DNA from: Dichotomicrobium sp964540795
GTDB taxonomy: Bacteria; Pseudomonadota; Alphaproteobacteria; Rhizobiales; Rhodomicrobiaceae
NCBI GenBank assembly: GCA_964540795.1
Contig: CAZINX010000008.1
Location: 1 to 64,000 of the forward strand
Reading direction: 5' to 3'
DNA: 64,000 nucleotides
Shown: positions 8,383 to 17,973 of the stretch, in pieces
Layout of the letters: the number at the start of each line of letters is the position of its first letter
How positions within the stretch are numbered: position 1 is the first letter of the stretch
The notes under the pieces: model-generated
What the model saw: only the letters and a program-made list of their open reading frames with translations
Told to the model about the DNA's origin: nothing
Databases searched by the model: none
Program-made: the position numbers and the translations under genes

Positions 8383-8443
8383 CGCGGCATGGCGCTCCGC
8401 GCGCCGCTCATTTTTCACCGCCCGACCCGTGAAAGGGGCACTC

Positions 8444-9172
8444 ATGTTTGAAATTCTCTCCGATACGAACCTTTGGGCCAGCCTGCTTGCCTTGACCGCG
8501 ATGGAGATCGTGCTCGGGATAGACAACCTCGTTTTCATTTCCGTGCTGGCCTCGCGTCTGCCCGAGCATCAGCAAGCAAAAGCCCGCGCGATCGGTCTGG
8601 GCATGGCGCTGGTCTTCCGCATCATCATGCTGTTCGGCCTGACCTACATGATCGCGCTGCGCGAGCCGGAGTTTGTAGTCTTTGGCCACGAGATTTCCTG
8701 GCGCGACATCATCCTGCTGGGCGGCGGGCTGTTTCTGCTGGCCAAGGCAACGCTGGAAATTCACAGCGAGATCGAGGGCCACAAAAGCGAGGGCGGCGCG
8801 ATGTTTTCCGGGTTTTTCGCCGTCATAGCGCAGATCGCCGTGATCGACATGGTGTTCTCGGTGGATTCGATCATCACCGCCATCGGCATGACCGACTATA
8901 TCGGCGTGATGATTACCGCGGTGACGATCGCGATTGCCGTGATGTTCGTCGCGGCGGAACCGGCCACGGCCTTCATTGAGCGGCATCCGACAACCAAGAT
9001 GCTGGCGCTCAGCTTCCTCATGCTCATCGGCGTGCTGCTGATTGCCGATGGACTGGGCTTTCATGTTCCGCGCGGTTACGTTTACTTCGCGATGGGCTTC
9101 GCAGCGCTCGTGGAAGTGCTCAACGTGCTGGCCCGGCGGACGCGGCGGTCCCGGCGCGGGCGCTCGGCTTGA
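8444..9172 (+). CDS. TerC family integral membrane protein
   Basis: This 242-residue membrane protein has the TerC-family layout: seven or so helices and acidic residues inside the membrane (LTAMEIVLGIDNLVFISVL near the start, VIDMVFSVDSIITAIGMT in the middle). Members are linked to metal-ion (often manganese) export and tellurium resistance. The ATG at 8444 is chosen because AAAGGGG ends five bases upstream; an in-frame GTG at 8429 lies before that site. It is the last gene of the gatCA-pcs run and faces pyrF. Confidence 0.92.
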   Translation: MFEILSDTNLWASLLALTAMEIVLGIDNLVFISVLASRLPEHQQAKARAIGLGMALVFRIIMLFGLTYMIALREPEFVVFGHEISWRDIILLGGGLFLLAKATLEIHSEIEGHKSEGGAMFSGFFAVIAQIAVIDMVFSVDSIITAIGMTDYIGVMITAVTIAIAVMFVAAEPATAFIERHPTTKMLALSFLMLIGVLLIADGLGFHVPRGYVYFAMGFAALVEVLNVLARRTRRSRRGRSA

Positions 9173-9199
9173 GGCGGTCGTGGAGCGGATTTGATAGTT

Positions 9200-9222
9200 G
9201 AGTCCGGCTTGCTGCCGGGCTC
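9200..9222. terminator. Hairpin between convergent terC-like gene and pyrF
   Basis: Arms 9200-9208 and 9214-9222 form a nine-base stem with one G-T wobble and a five-base loop. Flanking AT-rich bases (TTTGATAG on one side, CCAATTCAAAT on the other) allow it to act for either strand. It lies in the 67-base gap between two converging genes. Confidence 0.45.
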
Positions 9223-9239
9223 CAATTCAAATGCCAAAC

Positions 9240-10007
9240 TCAAGAGCCCGGCGAGATTCGGGTAAGATGCTGGCGGCGCAGCGCCTGCGCGATCTCGTCC
9301 ATGATCGCGTGGGCCGCTGCCGGCGGGTCATCGGCGGCGGTGATCGGCCGGCCAATCACGAGCTTGTCGGCTCCGGCGGCAATGGCCTCGCCCGGCGTGG
9401 CGGTGCGGGCCTGATCGCCTTTTTCCGCTCCGGCTGGGCGCACGCCGGGCGTAACGATTTCAACCTGTTTGCCGAATGTCTCGCGTAAGGCGGGCGCCTC
9501 CTGCGGCGAGGCGATGACGCCGTCCAGCCCGGCCTCCAGCGCCAGCCGCGCACGATGCCGCACCATCTCGCGTGGCGAGCGGGTCACGCCCTGCTCGTTC
9601 AGGTCGCGGAAGTCGAGATTGGTCATCACCGTCACGCCGAGCAGGCGCAAGCCGCTGTCACCGCGTCCGCGCACGGCCGCCGTCAGGGTCTTGGCGTCTG
9701 TCGCATGAACGGTGAGGTAGCGCGCGCCGAGCGCGGCGATTTGCGCGGTGGCGCGCTCAACCGTGTTGCCGATGTCGAGCAGCTTGGCGTCGAGGAAGAT
9801 GTCATGCCCCGCGGCGGCCAGCTCGCGGGTTAGATCGACGCCGCCGGCGTAGATTAGCTCCAGCCCAATCTTGAAACTGGTGATCGGCGGGCTGAGCCGC
9901 TCGACCAGCGCCCGCGCGGCGTCCACTGACGGCAGATCCAGCGCCACAAAGATGCGCTTTGCCGCCTCGACGCGCGCTTGTGCGTCAGTGGTCTCTGGTG
10001 TGGACAT
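9240..10007 (-). CDS. pyrF: Orotidine 5'-phosphate decarboxylase
   Basis: This 255-residue TIM-barrel enzyme decarboxylates OMP to UMP in pyrimidine synthesis. The substrate motif FKIGLEL and the catalytic stretch DAKLLDIGNT (73-82, K75) are intact. Late phosphate-binding elements VTPGVRPAG and GADKLVIGRPI are also present. It lies 21 bases after dnaJ on the same strand, so it is probably read with the chaperone genes. pyrC is elsewhere in the window at 54.7 kb. Confidence 0.96.
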   Translation of the reverse strand: MSTPETTDAQARVEAAKRIFVALDLPSVDAARALVERLSPPITSFKIGLELIYAGGVDLTRELAAAGHDIFLDAKLLDIGNTVERATAQIAALGARYLTVHATDAKTLTAAVRGRGDSGLRLLGVTVMTNLDFRDLNEQGVTRSPREMVRHRARLALEAGLDGVIASPQEAPALRETFGKQVEIVTPGVRPAGAEKGDQARTATPGEAIAAGADKLVIGRPITAADDPPAAAHAIMDEIAQALRRQHLTRISPGS

Positions 10008-10028
10008 GATCGCGCCCTCGGGCCGGCC

Positions 10029-11168
10029 CTAGCCGGTGTCCCCGACTCGCTCCCAGAATGCCTTGACGCGCGAGAGGAAACCGCTCGCCTCGGGGCTGGT
10101 CTTTTGCGTCGAGGCCTTGGAGAATTCGCGCAGCAGCTCTTTCTGCTTGCGCGTCAAGTTCTTGGGCGTTTCCACCTCCACCTGCACGTAGAGGTCGCCT
10201 GTCGCCTTGGAGCGCAGCACCGGCATGCCCTCGCCGTGGACGCGGAATTCGTGGCCGGACTGCGTGCCTTCCGGGATGCGGACGGTCTTGCTCTCGCCGC
10301 TGATGGTCGGCACCTCGATCTGTCCGCCAAGCGCTGCCGTGGTCATCTGGATCGGCACCCGGCAGAACAGGTCCGCGCCGTCGCGCTGAAACAACTCGTG
10401 CGGCTCGATCGACAGGAAGATGTAGAGATCGCCGGGTGGTCCGCCGCGCAAGCCCGCCTCGCCTTCGCCGGCCAGGCGGATGCGCGTGCCGTCTTCCACG
10501 CCCGGCGGGATTTCAACCGAAAGCGTGCGCTCGCGCGTCTGCCGGCCCGAGCCGGCGCAATCGGTGCATGGGTTTTCGACCACCTCGCCCGCGCCGTGAC
10601 AGGCCGGGCATGTCCGCTCGATGGTGAAGAAGCCCTGACTGGCGCGCACCCGCCCGATGCCGCCGCAAGTGCCGCACGCGCTTGGCTGCGCGCCGCCGGC
10701 CGCGCCCGTGCCGGAGCAGCTCTCGCACGCCAGCGAGGTCGGCACGCGAATTTCCGCGCGGTTTCCAAAAAAGGCGTCGGCTAGCGTTATCTCCATGTTA
10801 TAGCGGAGGTCGCCCCCGCGCTCGCGCCCGCGCCGCCGCCGCGTCTGGCGTCCGCCCATGAACTCGCCGAACAGGTCGTCGAAAATGTCCGACATGGAGG
10901 CGGAGAAGTCCGTGCCGAAGCCGTGCGGCCCGGCAGCGCTGCCGTCAAAGGCCGCGTGCCCAAAGCGGTCGTATGCGGCGCGCTTCTGCGGGTCGCTCAG
11001 AACATCATAGGCTTCGTTGATTTCGACGAAGCGGCGCTCCGCTTCGGGGTCGTCCGGATTGTGGTCCGGGTGATGCGCCTTGGCCTGCCGGCGGAACGCC
11101 TTCTTGAGCTCATCGTCAGTCGCTCCGCGCGCAACGCCCAAAACCTTGTAGTAGCAGCGCTTTTCCAT
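10029..11168 (-). CDS. dnaJ: Chaperone DnaJ
   Basis: This 379-residue type I J-protein delivers clients to DnaK and triggers its ATPase. The J-domain has HPD at 33-35. A Gly/Phe-rich linker (DGSAAGPHGFGTDFS) follows. The four zinc motifs CESCSGTG, CGTCGGIG, CPACHGAG and CTDCAGSG are complete, and the C-terminal client-binding domain ends in a short tail. The start MEKRCYYKVLG matches the family; a longer frame to 11333 runs through fkbM and is a shadow. Only 17 bases separate it from the upstream methyltransferase, not from dnaK, which is unusual. Confidence 0.97.
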   Translation of the reverse strand: MEKRCYYKVLGVARGATDDELKKAFRRQAKAHHPDHNPDDPEAERRFVEINEAYDVLSDPQKRAAYDRFGHAAFDGSAAGPHGFGTDFSASMSDIFDDLFGEFMGGRQTRRRRGRERGGDLRYNMEITLADAFFGNRAEIRVPTSLACESCSGTGAAGGAQPSACGTCGGIGRVRASQGFFTIERTCPACHGAGEVVENPCTDCAGSGRQTRERTLSVEIPPGVEDGTRIRLAGEGEAGLRGGPPGDLYIFLSIEPHELFQRDGADLFCRVPIQMTTAALGGQIEVPTISGESKTVRIPEGTQSGHEFRVHGEGMPVLRSKATGDLYVQVEVETPKNLTRKQKELLREFSKASTQKTSPEASGFLSRVKAFWERVGDTG

Positions 11169-11185
11169 CAAGACGCACTCTTTCG

Positions 11186-12052
11186 TTAGCTCGTTTCGTG
11201 GCCCGCCCCGGTCTTGTGAAGGATGGCGTTCAGCTTGGTTCGCGTGTGCAAACGATAACCATGTTCGCGGCCAAGGTCGATAACCGGCGCGTGGGCTTCT
11301 TTTCCCACTTCCACGACGATCCAGCGGGGCCACTGCGCCGCCGGGGCGTGTGCGAAGAACGCACTGAGCACATCGTAATCCAGCCCTTCCAGATCGACCT
11401 TCATCGCGTCAATCCGGTCTATCTGCTTTTGCGCGCACAGCATGTGTAGCGGCACGACGGCGACGCTTTCCGTGCTCTCTTCTGCGCCAAGCGCGATGCG
11501 GTGCTGGCCGCGGTTGTCCGCATGGCCAATGATCTGCCCGCGCCCCTCGCTCGCGCCGACTGCGCACTGGACCGGCGTTGCGTCCCCGGCCGACGACAGC
11601 GTCAGGTTCATTGTAAGCCGCGCGTAAGTCTCCGGGTCAGGTTCGACCGCGAGGGCTTCTAGCGGCCGGCCTAGTCGCCGCGCCTCCGAGACCATCCAGA
11701 GCGTGTACAGGCCGACATTCGCGCCAAGATCGATGAACACGAACGGTTCCGTCTCAGTCTGGGCCAGCGCCGTGCTGAGCGCCTGCCGCTCCGGCCAGTC
11801 ATATAACTGCGAAGCGGCAAACACGCGCTTTTCGCAAAGACTGGTGCTCGGATAGAGGCGCGCGCGAACGGCCGGGAATACTTCAATGTCGTAGGGTTCG
11901 CTGGCCCCCGCGGTAACGATGCGCCGCAGCAGCGAACGCATCCGCCGGCCGAAGCCGTTGCGTGGGAGCCAGCAAGCAAGCCGACGCAAATTCTCCCGCC
12001 AAGGCGGGAGGGCAAAGCGTCCAAACGGGATGTCCGGCGAGTTCGTTGTCAT
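11186..12052 (-). CDS. FkbM family methyltransferase
   Basis: This 288-residue SAM-dependent methyltransferase of the FkbM family carries the SAM-binding loop IDLGANVGLYT at about 107-117, an acidic strand end AVEPDP at 135-140, and the family hallmark KVDLEGLDYDVL at 218-229. FkbM enzymes often O-methylate sugars or natural products, but the substrate here is unknown. It sits between dnaK and dnaJ on the same strand, 17 bases before dnaJ and after a hairpin that probably ends dnaK transcription. A late arrival into the dnaKJ pair is likely. Its Cys/Met content and composition look like its neighbours. Confidence 0.85.
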   Translation of the reverse strand: MTTNSPDIPFGRFALPPWRENLRRLACWLPRNGFGRRMRSLLRRIVTAGASEPYDIEVFPAVRARLYPSTSLCEKRVFAASQLYDWPERQALSTALAQTETEPFVFIDLGANVGLYTLWMVSEARRLGRPLEALAVEPDPETYARLTMNLTLSSAGDATPVQCAVGASEGRGQIIGHADNRGQHRIALGAEESTESVAVVPLHMLCAQKQIDRIDAMKVDLEGLDYDVLSAFFAHAPAAQWPRWIVVEVGKEAHAPVIDLGREHGYRLHTRTKLNAILHKTGAGHETS

Positions 12053-12083
12053 GGCGGCTCAGCTGCCCCATCCTGGGCGAAAC

Positions 12084-12118
12084 GCGAAAGCGGCGCGACC
12101 GTGGGCCGCGCCGCTGTT
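12084..12118 (-). terminator. Hairpin downstream of dnaK
   Basis: Read on the minus strand, a nine-base perfect stem (AGCGGCGCG with CGCGCCGCT, arms 12089-12097 and 12107-12115) lies just past the dnaK stop and is followed by TTTCGCGTTT. It would reduce read-through from dnaK into the fkbM-dnaJ segment. Confidence 0.5.
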
Positions 12119-12126
12119 TCGGGGCG

Positions 12127-14049
<1,923 letters not shown>

Positions 14050-14203
14050 GCTCATCAACCCTTATCGTTCTCTGAGATCCAGCGAATCGCCGGGCCCTTG
14101 CGCCGTTATGCCAGCTCTGCGGCGCCCGGCTCGACGCCAAAGCCGCTGCAGCAGCCGACCCCGGCGTCACCCTACACGATTCCAACTCGCCCGACTTTGC
14201 CGC

Positions 14204-14235
14204 GATATATATGCCGGGCCAAACTATGCTGCAAG
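14204..14235 (-). promoter_or_regulatory. Sigma-32 type heat-shock promoter of dnaK
   Basis: On the minus strand, CTTG (14235-14232) is followed after 18 bases by CATATATAT (14213-14205). The alphaproteobacterial heat-shock consensus is CTTG, 17-18 bases, CYTATNTNNG, so spacing and most bases agree. Transcription would start near 14198, giving a leader of about 150 bases before dnaK. No CIRCE-like inverted repeat is seen here. Confidence 0.55.
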
Positions 14236-14248
14236 CCGCCTGATTTTG

Positions 14249-14273
14249 TTGTCCCGGACGTTCCTGGGGACAA
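14249..14273. promoter_or_regulatory. 25-bp dyad between divergent dnaK and alkB
   Basis: TTGTCCC (14249-14255) and GGGACAA (14267-14273) form a perfect 7+7 inverted repeat with an 11-base spacer that itself contains GGA-CGT-TCC. It lies about 50 bases before the alkB start and just upstream of the dnaK heat-shock promoter. It could be an operator for either gene. It matches neither CIRCE nor the alphaproteobacterial LexA site. Confidence 0.4.
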
Positions 14274-14324
14274 TACTCAGCGGCCGTCAGTTAAAATTCA
14301 ATGCCGGGAAGTTAGTGACGACCA

Positions 14325-14939
14325 ATGAGTACGGCTTTGCCGATCGATCACAGAGTTGGGTACCTGGACGCGGCGGCACAAGCACGTCTGCTGCGCGCGA
14401 TCCGGGAGATTGTGGCCGAAGCGCCACTCTTCGTGCCGCGGATGCCACGCACGGGACGGCCATTCTCGGTGCGGATGACAAATTGCGGGACGCTTGGCTG
14501 GCTGGCGGACAAGGAGGGCGGCTATCGCTACGAGCCTGCCCACCCCGATACGGGACAGCCGTGGCCGCCGATTCCGCTGATGCTGCTGGACATCTGGGCG
14601 GATATGGGCGGGGGCGCGCCGCCGGAGGCCTGCCTGATCAACTACTATGCGCAGGGTGCGAAGATGGGGCTGCACCAGGACCGGGACGAGGAGGATTTCT
14701 CCGCGCCAATCGTGTCGGTGTCGCTGGGCGACACAGGGGTCTTCCGCGTCGGGGGAAAGACGCGCAAGGGGCCGACGCAGCGGTTCGAACTGGCTTCAGG
14801 GGACGTGTTGGCGATGCGCGGCGAGGCGCGGCTCGCCTATCACGGCATCGACCGCATCATCGCCGGATCGAGCGACCTGCTGCCCGAAGGCGGTCGCATC
14901 AACATCACCATGCGCCGCGTGCATGAGCCCGAGCGTTGA
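14325..14939 (+). CDS. alkB: Alpha-ketoglutarate-dependent DNA repair dioxygenase AlkB
   Basis: This 204-residue Fe(II)/2-oxoglutarate dioxygenase removes methyl groups from 1-methyladenine and 3-methylcytosine. The iron ligands H117 and D119 (GLHQDRDE) and H173 (AYHGIDR) are visible. The 2-oxoglutarate-binding region is also present, with NYY at 106-108 and RINITMRR at 191-198. The length is normal. The gene lies on the plus strand between dnaK and grpE, which are both on the minus strand, and its 3' end is nine bases from the grpE stop. Other alkylation-repair genes (tag, an aidB-like gene) occur elsewhere in the window but are not linked. Confidence 0.95.
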   Translation: MSTALPIDHRVGYLDAAAQARLLRAIREIVAEAPLFVPRMPRTGRPFSVRMTNCGTLGWLADKEGGYRYEPAHPDTGQPWPPIPLMLLDIWADMGGGAPPEACLINYYAQGAKMGLHQDRDEEDFSAPIVSVSLGDTGVFRVGGKTRKGPTQRFELASGDVLAMRGEARLAYHGIDRIIAGSSDLLPEGGRINITMRRVHEPER

Positions 14940-14948
14940 GGCGCTGCC

Positions 14949-15839
14949 TCATGCCTTCCGGTGCGCCGGCTCGGTCTCGTAGTCCTTTTCCGTCTCGGCG
15001 TTGATGACCGGCTCGTTCAGACGCGATGATCCGCGTGGCTGGGCGGATGCGCTCTCGTCCTTCGCAGCCTCGGAGCCGGGCTGCTCCCCGCTGGCCCCGG
15101 CGGACGCCTCGCCGGCCTGGGCCTGGTCCGCGCGCTGTTCGGCAGCCGGGTTCCCGCTCTCCGCGGAGGACGGCTCATCTGGCTTGTCCTCGCCGCCGGA
15201 CGCCGCCGGCGCGGCCTTTGAAACGCCGACGAGCGCCGGACGAAGCACGCGATCCTCAAGCAGATAGCCGGGCTGAACGACCTGCATCACCATCCCGCTC
15301 GGCATGTCGGCGGTCGGGATCTCGAACATCGCCTGATGATAATTCGGATCGAACTTCTCGCCCTCCGGGTTGAGTCTTGCGATGCCGTGGCGCTCCATGG
15401 CCTTGTGCAACTCGCGCTCGGTCACCTCGATGCCTTCGAGGAAGGTCTTGAGCGCCTGGTCATTCGCCGCGGCGTCCTTCGGCACGGCGTCGATGGCGCG
15501 CTGGATATTGTCGGCGATGCCGAGCACCTCGCGCGCGAAGTTGGCGATTGCGTAGCGGGCGGTGTCCGCCTTCTCGCGCTCCATGCGCTTGCGCAGGTTT
15601 TCCTGTTCGGCAATGGCGCGCTTGAGGCGCTCTTCAAGCTGCTTGATGCGCTCGTCGGGCGAACCGGCTTGCTCGGCGGCTTCAGCGGCTTGCGCTTTGG
15701 CCTCGCTTGCAGCCGCCTGTTCCGCGGCGGAGGCCGTGCTCCCGGCTTTCGACTCCGCATCATCGCGCGCGGTCTGATTCCCGTCCTCGCGCACCTGCCC
15801 GGTTTCAGTCGTCCTGTCTGGTTTCTTCTCGTTGCTCAT
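14949..15839 (-). CDS. grpE: Nucleotide exchange factor GrpE with long acidic C-terminal tail
   Basis: This 296-residue GrpE exchanges ADP for ATP on DnaK. An Ala/Glu-rich N-terminus leads into the long dimerising coiled coil (ERIKQLEERLKRAIAEQENL region) and then the beta domain (GEKFDPNYHQAMFEIPT, MVMQVVQPGYLLEDRVLRPA). After the normal end of the family (ALVGVSKA) there are about 90 extra residues rich in Ala, Gly, Ser, Glu and Gln, probably disordered, ending YETEPAHRKA. Typical GrpE is about 200 residues. The start MSNEKKPD is chosen as the first ATG with a plausible N-terminus. It is read after hrcA. Confidence 0.95.
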   Translation of the reverse strand: MSNEKKPDRTTETGQVREDGNQTARDDAESKAGSTASAAEQAAASEAKAQAAEAAEQAGSPDERIKQLEERLKRAIAEQENLRKRMEREKADTARYAIANFAREVLGIADNIQRAIDAVPKDAAANDQALKTFLEGIEVTERELHKAMERHGIARLNPEGEKFDPNYHQAMFEIPTADMPSGMVMQVVQPGYLLEDRVLRPALVGVSKAAPAASGGEDKPDEPSSAESGNPAAEQRADQAQAGEASAGASGEQPGSEAAKDESASAQPRGSSRLNEPVINAETEKDYETEPAHRKA

Positions 15840-15922
15840 CGCTTTCGGATCTCTCGTGGAGTTTGATCGGTTTTCAGACCCGGCCGATCGTGTCTTGGCT
15901 TTGTTTCGGCCGGTCGCGGCGT

Positions 15923-16984
15923 TCAAGTCAACAGCCGTCCGACAAGTTTGGCGGTGTAGTCCACCACGGGAATGACCCGCGCATAGTTGAGCCGTGTCGG
16001 CCCGATAACGCCAAGCACGCCGACAATGTTCCGGTCGTTGTCCCGGAACGGCGCGACAATCACCGACGAGCCGGACAGCGAGAACAGCTGGTTTTCAGAG
16101 CCGATGAAGATACGCACGCCCTCGGCCTCGTCAGCCAGGTCGATCAACCGGACCAGCTCCTTCTTGGATTCCAGGTCCTCGAACAACAGCCGGATACGCT
16201 CCAGTTCCTCGATCGCCTTCAGGTCTTCCAGCAAGTGCGCCCGGCCGCGCACGATCAGGCTCTTGGTCTCCTCGCGCCCGCCGGACCATTCCGCCAGGCC
16301 TGCCTCGATCAGCCCCTTGGTCAACTCGTCGAGCAGGTCGCGCTTTTCCTGCAACTCCTGATTGATGCGCTCTTTCGCCTCGTGCAGCGTCAACCCGCGG
16401 ATGCGCGCGTTCAGATAATTGCCGGCCTCGACCAGCGCCGACGGCGGCAGACCCGCCGGCAGGTCCACCACACGGTTCTCGACCGCGCCGTCCTCGCCGA
16501 CGAGCACCAGCAGCGCCCGGCTGTTGTCCAGATTGACGAATTCGATGTGCTTGATGCGGTTAATCTGCTTTTCCGCGACCACGAGGCCGGCGCAGCGCGA
16601 CAGGCCAGAGAGCATCCCGCTGGCCTCGGACAGGACCTCATCCACGCCTTGGCGCGCGTGCTCGGCGGTCATCTGGCGCTGGATATGCTCGCGCTCGCGC
16701 ACGCTCAGATCGCCGATCTCCAGCAGGCAATCCACGAACATCCGCAGACCCGCATGGGTGGGCATCCGCCCCGCGCTCGCGTGCGGCGCGTAGATCAGCC
16801 CCATCGCTTCCAGGTCCGCCATGACGTTGCGCACCGAAGCCGGCGACAGCGTCATGGGCAGCTGCCGGCTCAGGTTGCGGGAGCCGACGGGCGCGCCCGT
16901 CTCAAGATAGGTCTCGACGATTTGCCTGAAGATTTCGCGCGAGCGCTCGTTCAGCTCTTTCAAGCCGCCCAGAGGTTCGGTCAT
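15923..16984 (-). CDS. hrcA: Heat-inducible transcription repressor HrcA
   Basis: This 353-residue repressor binds CIRCE elements in front of groESL and other chaperone genes and is tuned by GroEL. An N-terminal winged helix (ELNERSREIFRQIVETYLET, then SRQLPMTLSPASVRNVMADL) is followed by the GAF-like and dimerisation domains and the conserved end VIGPTRLNYARVIPVVDYTA. ATG 16984 follows GGTGGA at short spacing; a GTG three codons earlier (16993) is an alternative. It heads an hrcA-grpE unit. No CIRCE site is visible in the window, so its targets are presumably elsewhere. Confidence 0.96.
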   Translation of the reverse strand: MTEPLGGLKELNERSREIFRQIVETYLETGAPVGSRNLSRQLPMTLSPASVRNVMADLEAMGLIYAPHASAGRMPTHAGLRMFVDCLLEIGDLSVREREHIQRQMTAEHARQGVDEVLSEASGMLSGLSRCAGLVVAEKQINRIKHIEFVNLDNSRALLVLVGEDGAVENRVVDLPAGLPPSALVEAGNYLNARIRGLTLHEAKERINQELQEKRDLLDELTKGLIEAGLAEWSGGREETKSLIVRGRAHLLEDLKAIEELERIRLLFEDLESKKELVRLIDLADEAEGVRIFIGSENQLFSLSGSSVIVAPFRDNDRNIVGVLGVIGPTRLNYARVIPVVDYTAKLVGRLLT

Positions 16985-17052
16985 CTGTTCCACCGAAACG
17001 AAAAAACCAGCACCTCGTTTGTTTGCCGCAGAACGCCTCTGACAGTGGCAAT

Positions 17053-17081
17053 AACATAGGCGCGGTGCGGCAGAGCGTCAA
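17053..17081 (-). promoter_or_regulatory. Promoter of hrcA-grpE
   Basis: On the minus strand, TTGACG (17081-17076) and TATGTT (17058-17053) are separated by exactly 17 bases, about 70 bases before hrcA. This is a good housekeeping (sigma-70 type) promoter; no CTTG heat-shock box is in register with it. Confidence 0.65.
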
Positions 17082-17259
17082 TTCGGCCCGGACGGGCGGC
17101 CACAGCGTCATGAGACTGCCAATGCGGGGGGTTTTTTGGCTTCCAGCCTTGCACAAAAGCGGTTTGCGCGGCCGCGGCGATGAGCTAGGGTGCGCGCCAT
17201 TCTCAAGCGCAGAATGAGCGAAAAGAGGTGGAGATGACGGATCGAACGGGAGCAGACCG

Positions 17260-17973
17260 ATGAGACCGTCCGGGCGTGAAGCCGATGCGTTGCGGCGGGT
17301 GAGTTTCGAGCGCGCGGTGTCGCGCCATGCCGAGGGCTCGTGCCTGGTGAAGTTCGGGCACACGCATGTGCTGTGCACCGCCTCGATCGAGGAGCGCACG
17401 CCGCCCTGGCTCAAGGGTCAGGGCAAGGGCTGGGTGACGGCGGAATACGGAATGCTGCCCCGCGCCACCACCGAGCGCACGCGCCGTGAGGCGGCCAACG
17501 GCAAGCAGTCTGGCCGGACGCAGGAAATCCAGCGGCTTATTGGCCGGTCGCTGCGTGCCGTGATGGACCTGACCGCGCTGGGCGAGCGGCAAATCCTGGT
17601 TGATTGCGACGTGCTGCAGGCCGATGGCGGCACGCGCACCGCCGCGATCACCGGCGCGTGGGTGGCGCTGAAGGATGCCGTCGACTGGATGCAGGCGCGC
17701 GATATGCTGAAAGCCAATCCGCTGAGCGACCAGGTTGCGGCTGTGTCATGCGGGCTTTATGGCGGCGAAGCGGTTCTCGATCTGGACTACGAAGAGGACT
17801 CCGAGGCCGACGCCGACGCCAATTTCGTCATGACCGGCGCGGGCGGTATCGTGGAAATCCAGTGCACCGCGGAGACCAGCGCCTTCAGCGAGGACGACTT
17901 CGCCAAGCTGATGGGGCTGGCGAAAAAAGGCATCAACGAGTTGATCGAACTGCAGAAGATGGCGGTTGCCTGA
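17260..17973 (+). CDS. rph: Ribonuclease PH
   Basis: This 237-residue phosphorolytic exoribonuclease trims tRNA 3' ends. Recognisable features are SFERAVSRHAEGSCLVKFG, VTAEYGMLPRAT, RRTQEIQRLIGRSLRA-like bases of the phosphate-binding region (here GRTQEIQRLIGRSLRAVMD) and LVDCDVLQADGGTRTAAITG. GGGAG lies eight bases before the ATG. The stop overlaps the rdgB start by one base (TGATG), marking an rph-rdgB-hemW operon divergent from hrcA, a common alphaproteobacterial arrangement. Confidence 0.97.
   Translation: MRPSGREADALRRVSFERAVSRHAEGSCLVKFGHTHVLCTASIEERTPPWLKGQGKGWVTAEYGMLPRATTERTRREAANGKQSGRTQEIQRLIGRSLRAVMDLTALGERQILVDCDVLQADGGTRTAAITGAWVALKDAVDWMQARDMLKANPLSDQVAAVSCGLYGGEAVLDLDYEEDSEADADANFVMTGAGGIVEIQCTAETSAFSEDDFAKLMGLAKKGINELIELQKMAVA

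Noticed and set aside
15707..17059. A 450-residue plus-strand frame over hrcA
   Set aside because: It is antisense to hrcA, rich in Gln/Arg/His, and has no start signal or domain.
17186..17191. Promoter for rph (TTGCGC-N16-TAGGGT at 17164-17191)
   Set aside because: The -10 is poor and GC-rich, and similar matches are common by chance in this sequence, so it was not listed as a feature.
14050..17260. CIRCE operator (TTAGCACTC-N9-GAGTGCTAA) expected near dnaK or hrcA
   Set aside because: I looked for it on both strands in the spaces around hrcA, grpE and dnaK and did not find it; HrcA presumably acts on genes outside the window.
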